Part shown: piece after piece, positions 1 through 13,900 of the stretch
Layout: each line of letters starts with the position of its first letter
Position numbering within the stretch: the first letter of the stretch is position 1
NCBI GenBank assembly: GCA_013396915.1
Contig: VWZL01002036.1
Location: 395,051 to 459,050 of the forward strand
DNA: 64,000 nt
From: Stercorarius parasiticus
Lineage: Eukaryota > Chordata > Aves > Charadriiformes > Stercorariidae
Direction: 5' to 3'
The notes under the pieces: model-generated
The model's database searches: none
Seen by the model: only the letters and a program-made list of their open reading frames with translations
Told to the model about the DNA's origin: nothing
Position numbers and translations under genes: made by a program

Positions 1-1997
1 TAATGAAAGAGCTGGGAATGGACAGATATTGCTAGACTAAAACCTAGAGGTATTTGAGAAATATTTAACTCGGATAAAGAGCTGCAGCTTCCCTGCTTGT
101 TAGAATGAATTACAGATTAATGCCAGAACTAAAATCAAGAGTTAAAAACCAACACTACACACACTTCCTCCTGAACGTATTACTGTTGTGGGTTTTTGCT
201 GTGGGCTTGTGTAAGTAGATACACAAAAAGCAGTAAAGTAATAGAAATGTGATAAGCTGGTTTATTTTTTTTGTTGTATAACTACACCATTCTTGCTGAA
301 ATCAGTTCTGAGGGTGCAGGGAAAGTAACCCTACTAGATTTTATTTGCTTTAAAACATAGCTTGTCTGCCAATAAAGCCAACTGCACAGTGGTTTTGTTA
401 CAACTGAATTTGTGACTTCCCCAAGAAATTCAAGAATAAAATTCAAACTTTTGAAATTATAAACGTAATTTTCAAAATTTCAAATTAAAATGGAAAAAGA
501 CCCATGGAAATATCCTTGACTTTCAGTCTGTATTTGTTTTTCTGCAGAAGCAAACATGACTAGTTTGGATTAAGGAAATCCCCCCACTTGTAGAATTTTC
601 GTTGTAATGCATGAAAGGCTACGACATCGTATCCTAAGCCTGAAAGACATCATTTTTACTGAAAGGGATGAAATTAACCAAACTACTTGTAAGTTATCTG
701 TAGTTTTTAATTTCAGCTTTCTGTATTAAGTGTTCTGAGTGACCTCTACTGGTTGACTAGCTAAAATTGGCCCTGTACATCTTTTCCAGGTCTTGCAAAT
801 AGGGACAGCAATCCACTGCCACTGAAAACAGTGTCGATTTCTTTGTTCATTAAAAGAAAGCAAATTTTCTGCAAACAATCATGACATATATTATCTGTGA
901 CGTACAGTTTAAGAAGAGACAGGATTACTTGCATGTTGATCGTTTTCATATCTTACCATTATTTATCTCCCTTTACATCTAGTTAATACCTGAAGCTGAA
1001 AGTGGACAAAGAATGTTGTAAATCTACTAATCAGTGTGAGATATTACAATTGTATCTCTCTGTCTGCCGCAGATGTCATTGAAACAGGAAGACTGATACA
1101 GTGTGTCAAACATATTGACGCTTTCTAAATGACTTTTAACAGGTGATTTTTTCAGACCAAGTTTGTGCACAGGATGATTGTATGTAAGAGTTCTGAAGGA
1201 ATGAAATGCATAGTAAGAAAAAAAAAAAAGACTGCTTTGACTATACATTGTATATAAAAAGCCTTAGGGCTATTCTTAGCTGTAAATTCTAGCAAATGAC
1301 TATCTAGCCAACACTTAAGAGTTTCAAAAGTCTGAGTAAATTTTCACAAAAACAAGGGGAAAAGAGGACTTTTCTGGCACAAAACCAACTCTGCTTGCAA
1401 ACTGAAAGACTGCATGGGTACTAAAATATTTTCCTCTAAATAGCAAAGCTTTAAAGATGTGGGAAACAAAATTTTCTCTAACATACCTCTCTGTAACTAT
1501 TTTACCTCTGAAATTGCGCTCAAAAAAAAAAAAAGNACTGTTTTCATTTCATGATTTATGACTACTATTAAACCAAAATTAAGCTCTTGAAGAAGAAATG
1601 AGTTCCACAAGAATTTGAAAAGTCTGTCTAAATTATATATATATATAAAAAAAAAANAAAATCACCTTGATGCAAAAAAATTTCAACCCACGGTTTAACA
1701 TTCAGAAATGTAGGAGCAACAGAAACCCATATAGCACAAGAGTAATACAAGCTTAAAACAGAAAAAGAACTCAGAACCACTAGTTCCAACCAGACACAAT
1801 AAACTGTCATTGCTTAGAAACTATTTTTATGCGAAAAATCTTGTGAAACAGTTATGCAAATGGTTCTATTCTTGAGCTACTGCATGATTAGATTTAACTG
1901 CACTATTTTGAAAAAAATTAGCCATGGCATATTACATATCACAGCCTCAAGATTTCACTTGTTCCACCTCTTCCCATGTGAAGGCAGTTATACTCAC
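1..1997 (-). other. SCFD1: SCFD1 intron 20 sequence
   Basis: AT-rich intron. It was searched by eye for the remaining C-terminal exons of SCFD1 and none was seen. It contains single Ns at 1536 and 1657, both in or next to poly-A runs, and a short (TA)n tract at about 1633-1648. No repeat family was recognised. Confidence 0.7.
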
Positions 1998-4900
1998 AGG
2001 GTTTGACTTCATCTCCATAAGGTTGTCCAAAATACGCGTGACTGGTAGGTTCTGTAAAATGTAATGTGAAATTAATGGAATGCTGAAATGCTTAGTAAGA
2101 GTTATTCACAGGCACACTACTATTTATGGAACAGTTTACTCAGCATTTGAAATACTACTTTAAACAGTTTTCTTCTCCTATTTTCTAAAGCTTGAGCATT
2201 TTTATCATCACCTAAATTACCCTTCTGTACAGAAAATGCAAACATCTGAGGAGCATCTAGCTAGGGGATGAACAGAAAGCACAAAAAAAGTGTGAAAATA
2301 GGAACACTGTTGTATTTAGATATTACCAATATATGCAGATGTGATGATGTATGAATTCTTATCAAAAAAATACTTTGCAGATTAAGGAAAAAATTTTAAA
2401 GCTGCAGACGAGAATTAAAGGTGTAATTCTAAAAAAGAACTAATGTTGTCAAAGAAATGGGTAAAAAAAGCCATCCTGGCAACAACTGGAAAGGAATAAA
2501 CTAAGGAGATTGAAGATGACTTTTCCTTATTTATGATGAGAAACGTTAGCTTGGACAAAAGATCTGCAGTATTAAACAGTCAAACTACTTTAGTTATAAT
2601 AAACTGAGGGAGAATTTACATAGCAATGGAATTGGAAATGTGTCTTGTTGACTGAATATATAAAAAAAGGACATTCCAAAGGATGATCTACAAATGAGAC
2701 TGAAAAATGCTTNNNNNNNNNNNNNNNNNNNNNNNNNNNNNNNNNNNNNNNNNNNNNNNNNNNNNNNNNNNNNNNNNNNNNNNNNNNNNNNNNNNNNNNN
2801 NNNNNNNNNNNNNNNNNNNNNNNNNNNNNNNNNNNNNNNNNNNNNNNNNNNNNNNNNNNNNNNNNNNNNNNNNNNNNNNNNNNNNNNNNNNNNNNNNNNN
2901 NNNNNNNNNNNNNNNNNNNNNNNNNNNNNNNNNNNNNNNNNNNNNNNNNNNNNNNNNNNNNNNNNNNNNNNNNNNNNNNNNNNNNNNNNNNNNNNNNNNN
3001 NNNNNNNNNNNNNNNNNNNNNNNNNNNNNNNNNNNNNNNNNNNNNNNNNNNNNNNNNNNNNNNNNNNNNNNNNNNNNNNNNNNNNNNNNNNNNNNNNNNN
3101 NNNNNNNNNNNNNNNNNNNNNNNNNNNNNNNNNNNNNNNNNNNNNNNNNNNNNNNNNNNNNNNNNNNNNNNNNNNNNNNNNNNNNNNNNNNNNNNNNNNN
3201 NNNNNNNNNNNNNNNNNNNNNNNNNNNNNNNNNNNNNNNNNNNNNNNNNNNNNNNNNNNNNNNNNNNNNNNNNNNNNNNNNNNNNNNNNNNNNNNNNNNN
3301 NNNNNNNNNNNNNNNNNNNNNNNNNNNNNNNNNNNNNNNNNNNNNNNNNNNNNNNNNNNNNNNNNNNNNNNNNNNNNNNNNNNNNNNNNNNNNNNNNNNN
3401 NNNNNNNNNNNNNNNNNNNNNNNNNNNNNNNNNNNNNNNNNNNNNNNNNNNNNNNNNNAAAAAAAAAAAAAGAAAAAAATCACCTTGATGCAAAAAAATT
3501 TCAACCCACGGTTTAACATTCAGAAATGTAGGAGCAACAGAAACCCATATAGCACAAGAGTAATACAAGCTTAAAACAGAAAAAGAACTCAGAACCACTA
3601 GTTCCAACCAGACACAATAAACTGTCATTGCTTAGAAACTATTTTTATGCGAAAAATCTTGTGAAACAGTTATGCAAATGGTTCTATTCTTGAGCTACTG
3701 CATGATTAGATTTAACTGCACTATTTTGAAAAAAATTAGCCATGGCATATTACATATCACAGCCTCAAGATTTCACTTGTTCCACCTCTTCCCATGTGAA
3801 GGCAGTTATACTCACAGGGTTTGACTTCATCTCCATAAGGTTGTCCAAAATACGCGTGACTGGTAGGTTCTGTAAAATGTAATGTGAAATTAATGGAATG
3901 CTGAAATGCTTAGTAAGAGTTATTCACAGGCACACTACTATTTATGGAACAGTTTACTCAGCATTTGAAATACTACTTTAAACAGTTTTCTTCTCCTATT
4001 TTCTAAAGCTTGAGCATTTTTATCATCACCTAAATTACCCTTCTGTACAGAAAATGCAAACATCTGAGGAGCATCTAGCTAGGGGATGAACAGAAAGCAC
4101 AAAAAAAGTGTGAAAATAGGAACACTGTTGTATTTAGATATTACCAATATATGCAGATGTGATGATGTATGAATTCTTATCAAAAAAATACTTTGCAGAT
4201 TAAGGAAAAAATTTTAAAGCTGCAGACGAGAATTAAAGGTGTAATTCTAAAAAAGAACTAATGTTGTCAAAGAAATGGGTAAAAAAAGCCATCCTGGCAA
4301 CAACTGGAAAGGAATAAACTAAGGAGATTCAAGATGACTTTTCCTTATTTATGATGAGAAACGTTAGCTTGGACAAAAGATCTGCAGTATTAAACAGTCA
4401 AACTACTTTAGTTATAATAAACTGAGGGAGAATTTACATAGCAATGGAATTGGAAATGTGTCTTGTTGACTGAATATATAAAAAAAGGACATTCCAAAGG
4501 ATGATCTACAAATGAGACTGAAAAATGCTTACTAAGGAAACAATGTAAACCCCCAAGTGACTGAATGAGAAATAAAAATAGAAATACCACAGACCTATAT
4601 CAAGTTTAAACATGAGGAATAACAGCATTTTATTTGGCTACGCCACAACACCTGGAGAAGGAATTAAAAGCTAGAAAAAAATATCCTGAAAACATCAGCG
4701 TTGTGGCTTCTTACTCACTCAGAACCCAAAACACAGCAAGCCATTTTGTCAAGAATACTACTAACTTTTTAAAGCCACACGTGTTAAAAAGAAGTGACAA
4801 AATGTTTAATATGAGAAGTATAGGAAGTGCCATTTTGAATAGAATTATTATCTATTGTTACAAGTAACAGTTTATCTGAAGATCTCTCTATAAAATATAA

Positions 4901-7900
4901 CATAGAGGCAAGCTGCACATTTAGAACGGTTTCCTCAACTATATTTCATGACATACCACTGATCTGTAAGTGTGCAATGCAACTTATCATATCTAGTCAT
5001 AGAGAAATTCCCGCAGATTAATTTCATTGACTACCCTAAAAAAGCCACAGAAACAGTTTTTTAAAAACTTTGTGTGATAGTTGATATTTTTCATGCATAA
5101 ATTACACGTATAACAGGATGACTAAACAAACAACAGCAACGATAAGATTACCTATGTCAAAAAGATGCACATTTAATTAGAGTGAGATTTCATTTTATTT
5201 AGTTCTGATTTCTCCCAAGTAACAGGGGATAGGACAAGAGGAAATGGCCTCAAGTTGCGCCAGGGGAGGTTTAGATTGGATATTAGGAAAAATTTTTACA
5301 CTGAAAGGGTTATCAAGCATTGGAAGAGGCTGCCCAAGGAAGTGGTTGAGGCACCACCCCTGGAGGTATTTAAGAGACAGGCAGACATAGCGCTTCAAGA
5401 TATGGTTTAGTGATGGTTTTTGTCTGAGTTAGGTTGATGGTTGGCCTAGATGATCTGAAAGGTCCCTTCCAACCTAGGCAATCTGTGATTCTATGATATG
5501 CTGTATTTCTAAATTAAATTCTGCTTCTTCCACTAAGAATATAATATGACAAATGATCATCTTCTTAGAAATCTTGATGTCAAAATATTACAGAATTAAG
5601 ATTTTTTTAACTGTAAATGCGTTCTCCACAGGGAAGCAGATTTCTGGGAACCACAATTCAAAATTTCAGCTACAACAAGTTATATGAGTGTCTTTTTTTG
5701 TTGCTGTTTGTTTACTTTTAGGGGGTTTACATTGAAATTTGCATGCAAGCTATGCTCAGAAATATTTTCTATAGCTAAGCGAATATTTGAAGGTGGCCAT
5801 GTCATTATAAACACACTTTGATTTTCAGGCACATTGCAAGATTATGGTTGCTGTACATTACCTACATAGGAAAACTAGAAATGCTTGAGTCGTAAGTGAA
5901 CAGAGAATGAACACTTTCAGCCTTTCAATCACTCTGGAATAGATGCATTTAATACATGCCCTTCTAAGTAAAGACGTAGAAGTGGTCTTTTTGTTTATGA
6001 AGGTCTAGTCTATTTTGAGTATTCCACAGCTGCTCTTTTTATAATGCCAAAATCAATCTTAATCACACATACCGGAATCTAATTCCTTATAAATGGAGGC
6101 ATTCAAAGAAAATTTGAACATTATTCATTACTTGTCTAAAAACTGGAAGCTACAAAATGATAGATCTATCCACCAGCAGAGGCTGATGTTTGTTTTGTTA
6201 TTGTACCACTAATTTTATTGATATGACAGAGGTACTAAAAGTTGTTTTTCTAGATGTTAACAATGCTCATGTGATAGGCTTTTTTTTATATTGGTTTTTA
6301 AACTTACTTGTTGCTTCAGTACCAAGTTCTTCACTCCTTCCATTACAAACTGTGATCCTGTATTCATAACACGTGAAAACAGACTGAAAAACAAAATAAA
6401 GTTGATGTGTAAGACCTTCTTTTTCTGATCTGCAGTCTTAAGCTTTATGCTGACATCCCATTCCCATTAAAGTTGATGAGACTTAACTATCAAGTCATTC
6501 AATTTGTCATTAAATGTATTCTTCCAACCACACGGCAACCAAGTGTATGGGAATACACCTATAATTTGGCACCTCACCTATCAATAGGAGTCTTGAGCTC
6601 TAGTCTTTAATCCATTGAACAGTTTATTTTACAACTTCAGTGATGCAAGGATTTGAGTGCTCCTTTCAGGTGTGTATCCTAATCACCAGAGTTAACAGAG
6701 ATGCTCAGTGTCTCCAACCAACCAAACAGTAATTTTTCCAAGTGAGACAGCACTGGAATTCTCTCTAACCATACTGCACCACAGTTTCCTTATGACAGTG
6801 ACAGGGCATTCCTGAAAGCAAAGTTGGTAATGAGGATTCAAATCCTCCTAAGCATGGAAAGACCCAAGTTCCGTATCCTGTATGGGATATAACCTTAGCA
6901 CAGTTGTTATCTTTCTTTTCATGTCTTGATATAAACAACTACACCTTTCAACAAGCAGACAGACACCCAGTCCAAGGACACCCTAATGAAAAAGCAGTGT
7001 GTTCTTGTACCCCTAGAAGTCTCCAAGTCCTGCAGAGAACCAGTTTTTGAGTACACAGGGCTGTTCTTATCTTCTGCTGTTGACTAAATAAGGCTCAAAA
7101 TGATGGCTGTCATAGATCCATGTCCTGGTGATGAATTCTCCTGTGAGAGCCTGTACATTTACTGTGCAGGTACAGATATCACTATATTAAGTTACTTTGT
7201 GGATTTAGTTACAGATCCTTTCATTTGCCTGTGTGTAAGTCCTATGCACTGTTAAGGGGAGATGAGTGCTCTGTAACTTAAAACTTTTAACAAACAGGGA
7301 AAATGTTTTATTCTGGGCCTCGTATAGCACTAATCACACTTCCAGTACTATTAAAATAAGCTAAAAGAACCCAAAGGCTTACAGAAAATTAATCAAACGC
7401 ATACCCCAAAGGTTTAGGCGTAGTGTTTCCATAGCTGGTTGGAGCTGAAGCCATCTTAGTGAAAGCCCTGTGAAAGCGGGGATAGAAATCAAATGCTTAT
7501 CTCATGGCACATACTGCTGTAGAATGTTCCAGTCTGGTCATCTGAAAGTGAAAAAACTTCTGCTTCTCAAACTCTTTCAGGAAGTAACTATTTATTACAT
7601 GCATCCCTCTTGTCTAGAAATATCTTCGTTAAGGAACTGAAAGAAATTAGCTTTTATACTTGAAGACTTTATTTTGATACCATTTAAAACTAAAATAACT
7701 GATAGGCAGCATGGCCCCTTTTTGGAGACTGAACTAGCATGACTTTTCATTTAATTCAGTAAGTTGTTTCTGTCTTGGATCATTAAGTACACCACTATGT
7801 GTCATGTTCAATAGTGTTCTGGCATTATTGGAGTTTAGGTTTATAGTAAGGAGTTGCATGTATTACCTAACAATGACAGCAAAAAATTATGCCAGAATGA

Positions 7901-10900
7901 ATATTTAAGGATCATTTACGGTGTATGAGAAGTAACACATAATTCTTTGATAACAATGCTGAGTTCTGTAAAATTACCCAGTTATAGCCTCACGTAGGAG
8001 AAAAAAGAAATTACTTACTTCCACTGTTTTATGTAGCTCAAAGGAGCAAGATTACAACCCGCATCCATCAATGCTTTTTTATACTGCTCCAAATCAATCT
8101 GAAATTATGAAGTGGAGAATTGCAAAAGGTTGAAACTACTCTTAACTCTCTTTACGTAGAAAGTCAATATATTCTTATCTAAATATTAAATAAGCAGTGT
8201 AAAGTTATATCATTAACCAAAGTTAAAAAGTAATTATGAGTCTTAATCCCATCTCCCTCTAAGTATGAAAATATAACTTAAAAAGCAACTTGCTATGAGC
8301 AGCTCTCATTAAATTTAACAGTACTTGTGGAATTAAATCCTGTGCACTTTCAGATACAGGAGCAGTCTTTTATATCACCATCTTTAAAAAACCTGACAGA
8401 ATACTGGTTTCTGTAGAATGTCACAACAGCAAAGAATAAAAATGAAGAGGAGTTAATAGACATTTATAGGAATAGTTTCTCTTTGCCTAACCCAACATAT
8501 TTTTTCTACCACATACTATTTCTACAGTATAATAAAAATCTTCCTTGAAATTAATCATCCTAAATTCAAAAATATTAAGACATTGTTTCCTGAATTGTTC
8601 AGATATTGGCACAAAATGCACTTCTCCTTTATTCATCTCCTAGTCAACTGACCCAATTATTCCTGAATATACAAGGAGCAAGTGGAAAAGAGTCATATTA
8701 ACATTTTGGTTTATCTTCTTCTGTTGAGCAGTGGAGTAGAATAATAGAAAACATGCCAAAATGTGTCTAGCAGTAACTCTGAACTAAATATTTCAAAAGA
8801 TAATCTGTCTACTTACTAGTCATTCATACTCTTTGAAGTGGTGGCTAAAGCTTTGTGAGCAGATTCCCTGATAACACATCAAAATTTATTTAAAGTTTTA
8901 ATATTTCCTGGGCATTTCATACTTTGCTTCAAAGAGAAGTAGAAATACCTATTTATTGCTGAAATGATACAGAAAAATCGCATGTGGTAGAATTTGGTGT
9001 TGGAAGCTGTAAAGAACATACATACCTCTGAAGGTGCCTGAGCTGAACTTATGTAATAGATAAGAAATAATCTCATTTTGTCTTCTGGAGTTCCCGCTGT
9101 AGTGAAAAAAAATTTAAAAACCTACAATTGTAACTGTGCTGCTATGTTAATTGCTCTTCAATAATAATATATATATACACACATTCAGACCTTTAGTTAT
9201 GAGATTAATTGTTACCTATAGCCATGGCCTCGTTCAGTGTATAAAACAGTAGACAGACATTTAGCAATTTTATTAAAAGTTGGGTTAAAGTCGCTCACTG
9301 TTTTTGAAAGCTTACTTACACTTTCCCCTTTTGCTTGTAGCGAATATTATTCTTCAAATAACATACTAAAGTTAGGTAGTGGCATTATGTCATATTTTAT
9401 GTGGGGACTGCAAGAATTAGCAGGGAGTAGATCCATGAAAGAGGAGACTAAAGAAAAATCATAAAAGTAAAAGCCACAAGACATTATTTTTCGGCTCTAC
9501 GGTTGACTGTACTGAAACACTTGAGGGCTGCAAAAGCACTAATGTCAACTTTTGGTCAGGAAAACAATCCTGAACTTCCAACTTGCCTTCAGGAAGGATT
9601 TCACCTCCTGAATCATCTTTTGTTACACCATTTGTTGGAGAAAAAAAACTGCTACAAATTCTTGGGAAGCACTATCAGTGGCAATCAAAATTCATCCCTG
9701 TGAGATCAAAACAATGATGTGGCCATCCTTGTTAGACTATAACTTACTACAGCAGATTTTGAATGCCATCTACATTTTTCTAGAAGAGTATCACTATTAT
9801 TAAAGACCATAGTTTCAAATGAAGATTTCAGAATCACAACTTCTCAAACTGAACATTTCAAATTCATAATCCAATACTTCATTAAAAAACACTTCCTTGT
9901 ATTTATGGGTAAAAAAAATAATATTTTTTTCTGGGTTTTGGGTTTTTTTCCCCCACTATGGAATGTGGATTATGTCAGCAGGGGATCATCTAATCTAATC
10001 TGCAACTTTTGTTTTTATGTGAGCATATATTTAGTTTGGCAGAAGTTAAGAGTAAGTGCTGTCATAATGAACATTTATGACTTGGTACAATTTTTTCTGG
10101 GAAATAAGTTTTATTAACCTTCACCAAATACCAGTAAGCCAGAAGATCAAGAACTGAAGAAACTTTGTATTATCTAAACCAAAAGCCAGCTTTCAATATA
10201 GACATCCACTGGGAGTTCACTTAGGTAAAAAAGCACTTAAACATTCTAAATACATAGTGTAACTGAATGTGGTTTCTGGAACTGACTTGGAAACTTGGTT
10301 TCCAGCTTGCCAGTTTATAGCTTCTTTCAGTACTTTGCTGATCACTACCTTTCAGTTTCAACTGGAATCCACTGGCACTCAATAGCATTTCCCTTACTGG
10401 GCCTATTTATCATGTCTACAAAACTCCTACAAAAGGTTTGTGCTCTCAGGAGTGTAAATGATTCTCTGTCCTACTAAAAGATGATAAACTTTTAAAAAAG
10501 ACCTGTGATTGTATTGTGTACACTTTACTAAATCTTTGGAAAACCACTTTGGCAAAAGTACTTTACTCTTGACATACTACTGATGTAAATCATAGCTGTG
10601 ATAAACAGCTATAAGAGCCAGGTCAGTTGCCTGTAAAATGTTCGTTACTTTTTTCTAGGCAGTGGTCTGTGACGGCACAGACAGGTGGAGTGCTGGATGT
10701 TCTGAAGAAAACTTAACTTGGTAAACCTAGAACAGAACCATTTTATTTTCCACTCAAAAACCAGCAGGCAGCCTTTAGGGCTACTGATTAACTACTAGAG
10801 CAAAGCAAAGACACTACTTCCCGTTTTATCACTACTCCAGGATATAACAATATCCACTGAACTGGGAGGCAGCTAATAGCCCTGAGTGGTAGATTAGTAC

Positions 10901-13900
10901 AACACAGTAAGAAATGGGAGGCTGAAGCCTGAAGCTGTTAGGTGGTGGAGACTAACTGTTTTTGTGGGGAGTTCTGCAGATATCTTTGTCCACAAGACAA
11001 GTATCCCCACAGATAACGCAAACAAGTAGTTCACCACTGAAAGGACTGGAAGACTTGACGCCTTATTGCTTCCAAACATTTTCTGCTGGCATTTCTCAGA
11101 GAATCACACAATAGGAAGCTGGCCAGTTTCACAAGATAGCATGCCCAGAAATAATTGCCCTGATTTAACTTAAATCCTTTTGTTATATAAACTTACCTTA
11201 AACCTAGGCAACGCATACGAAATGCTAACGTGCTGCTGTGAACACCTGAATACTTAGCTTATGAAGGAAAACCCTAGCTTGGAAATCTAATCTTTCTTTT
11301 GCATAAAACCCAGGAACTTTGATAACAGGAATGTCGATATGCTACATCAGGCTTGGAGAACAATTTGTTTTATACTGCAATCTAAAAATGCATAGAAAAT
11401 GTGGATTCAGGTAAAAAGTAACTGATCCAGTAGGAAATACTAGCAGGCATAATAATTTCTGTTTTCATATATCCACACAAACGTAAAAGCTGAAATCAAA
11501 ATAGTAAATGAACAGTTAATTCTGAGCATGGAAAAGGACTAGTTTATAGTGGTGCTTAATATAAGTACAGATCATATATATATTCTTATTAACTTCATAT
11601 CAACAATGAATTACTGTACTGAATTACAGACTGATGCCCAACATTAGATTTTCTGAAAGTCTATTAGTTTCTAGACTTGATCCAATATGAGATCTGTAAA
11701 ATTTTAGCTCAGACTTTTACCAACCATGTACTATTTCTTCTACTGCCTTTTGATTCTGTAGCACTGACACTTAGAAAAGATTTTTTTTTTTTTTAAAGGT
11801 CAGAAGGGTTTACATATACTCCTTCTATAAATATGAATCATTATACAAACTCCAAGCAGACATTATGTCCAGTATGTAGCAACAAGACTACACACATCAG
11901 CATGCAGTAACAAAACATTTTCTTAAACAGCATACTGGGAAAAGAGCAGGAACCCTGGGTCTCTAAATATTTGAGGTTTGCCAATATACTTGCCAATACG
12001 CAGACAGGCCAGTGGTCATAACTTAAATTTTACAATCTCGCTCTGCAGGTCATTCTGTTCCAGCCAACTGGTATCAGACCATATTGAGATCCGTCAGAGG
12101 GTTCTGACATACCTCAGGTTGTGAGAGGGTGAAACGAGAGTTGATGCCATGATACTATGAAAAGCTGAGAACCCATTTTGGTCTCAACCTTTTACAGAAA
12201 AATCCCTAGTAACTCCTGCTGATAGAAAATCTGACTATCACCCAGTGTGTAAAGCTTTCTCACGGATAAAGTGTAGATGAACAGAAGCTGGGATGCGTTG
12301 TTTTTAGACACTGAAAACAGACATGCCACAGCTGGGTCAGTGTATGGGAAACTTCAGGTGAGCCTCTCAGTGAACTGGCCAATTTCATCTTGCTTCCCTT
12401 CTCTCCACCTTCTCCCATCCATCTTTTTCCTCACACAAGAGAGCTACCTGCATTACAACCCCTTGATCTAACCAAATTTAATGAAATGCCCTTTTTCATT
12501 CTGTTTGGGAGGGACATATGCGTTATAAAACATGCAGCAGGATTTTAAAGAATCAGTATAGTTCAGACCACACGATTCCATACTATACTAATAAATACTG
12601 GAGTAGCACAAAAGTTAAAATATTTTGACCTTCAGAAACAAGGAGTTAGGAAAGGATTTTAGTGGAGTTGCAAAAGTTGCCAGTATGTTGGATATTACTC
12701 AAACAAAATACTAATCTCTCTAGACTGCTACTAAAAATCAATAAAAAGGTTTTTTCTTTACAAGTCTTACACAGCTTGCACATAAGTTCTTTATGAACCC
12801 TGAAGTCCCAGCAGGCACACATTTATTGTATGTCTTAATAAATTTTATACCAAGTTCAGATTTAAAGTACTCACCATCTGGGTCAGAAATCATGTCCAGA
12901 AGAGATTTATCTAGAGTGGATTTGCTCATGATTTTTTCCTCATATTCAAAATACACATCCAGCTTTCGACTCTGTTTAAGAGTAAGTGTTAGGGTTAACA
13001 TCTTAACACTATGAAAGGGTCTTTGTTTCCTCTTTAAAAAGGTATATGGTTTTAGTTATCAAGATTATTTTTAAAAATTTGTTTTTAAAGAAATTATCAG
13101 TGAAAATAACTAATGCTTGCATTATAATATGTTTTTATTAACTCTCAGAAAATTGGCACGTAATTCTCATAGGAAAAGAGAAAATGCAAGTTAAGCAAAG
13201 GATGACTGACATGCAAATATTAAACTGGAAGAGGAGCTTTCTTTTCAACTACGGTTTTGCCACAACTGAAAACTACATGCCGTCATGCGTAGTGTTATCC
13301 TGTAATAGGAAAAAATAATGTTCAAGTGTGTATTATGTCAAATTTATGCTGAAACTCAAGTGTCTCGGATTACTCAATGCAGATAAATGTGGGCAATTCC
13401 TAAATACATTAAGGCAGCATCCCAGAGAAAAGTGGGCAACTGCCATCTTGGGCTGGTACTAAATACCTACTTCAAATCAAAGGCTTGCAATAATTCATTC
13501 GCACCAAAGATGGAGCACTTCATAATTAGATTATCTTGCTAACACTGGAAAAGAAGTCTCATTATACAATGACACATGCAGATCAAGTTGTGAAGATCCT
13601 TTTTTAGGGAGGATGGCACAGGAACCGCACAAAATTAATGAGGCAAAAGCTTTACTGAAGATGTCACGTGACCATGCAACTAATGACTGCATTGCAATGC
13701 ATCTGCACAAACAGCCAAGCTTTGCACTTCTCGACTATCATGTCATGAACTTACCATCTAAAGACAGAAAAACGCATTCCGAAACTTATTTTAAAAACTT
13801 CCATTACAACACAGACCATTATGAGTGTTTGAACATTAAAATGCAGTACCACAACAAATGTTACAACTTCTCAGTTTACAAAACCTTAATATCCATTAAC

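Noticed and set aside
1..1997. Remaining SCFD1 C-terminal exons
   Set aside because: Searched by eye on the minus strand; none was seen, so the gene is called 3'-partial.
2590..3628. Open frames of 264-344 codons across the N gap
   Set aside because: They consist almost wholly of unknown residues; the flanks are duplicated intron sequence.
12793..13014. 73-codon plus-strand frame
   Set aside because: Antisense shadow of SCFD1 exon 15.
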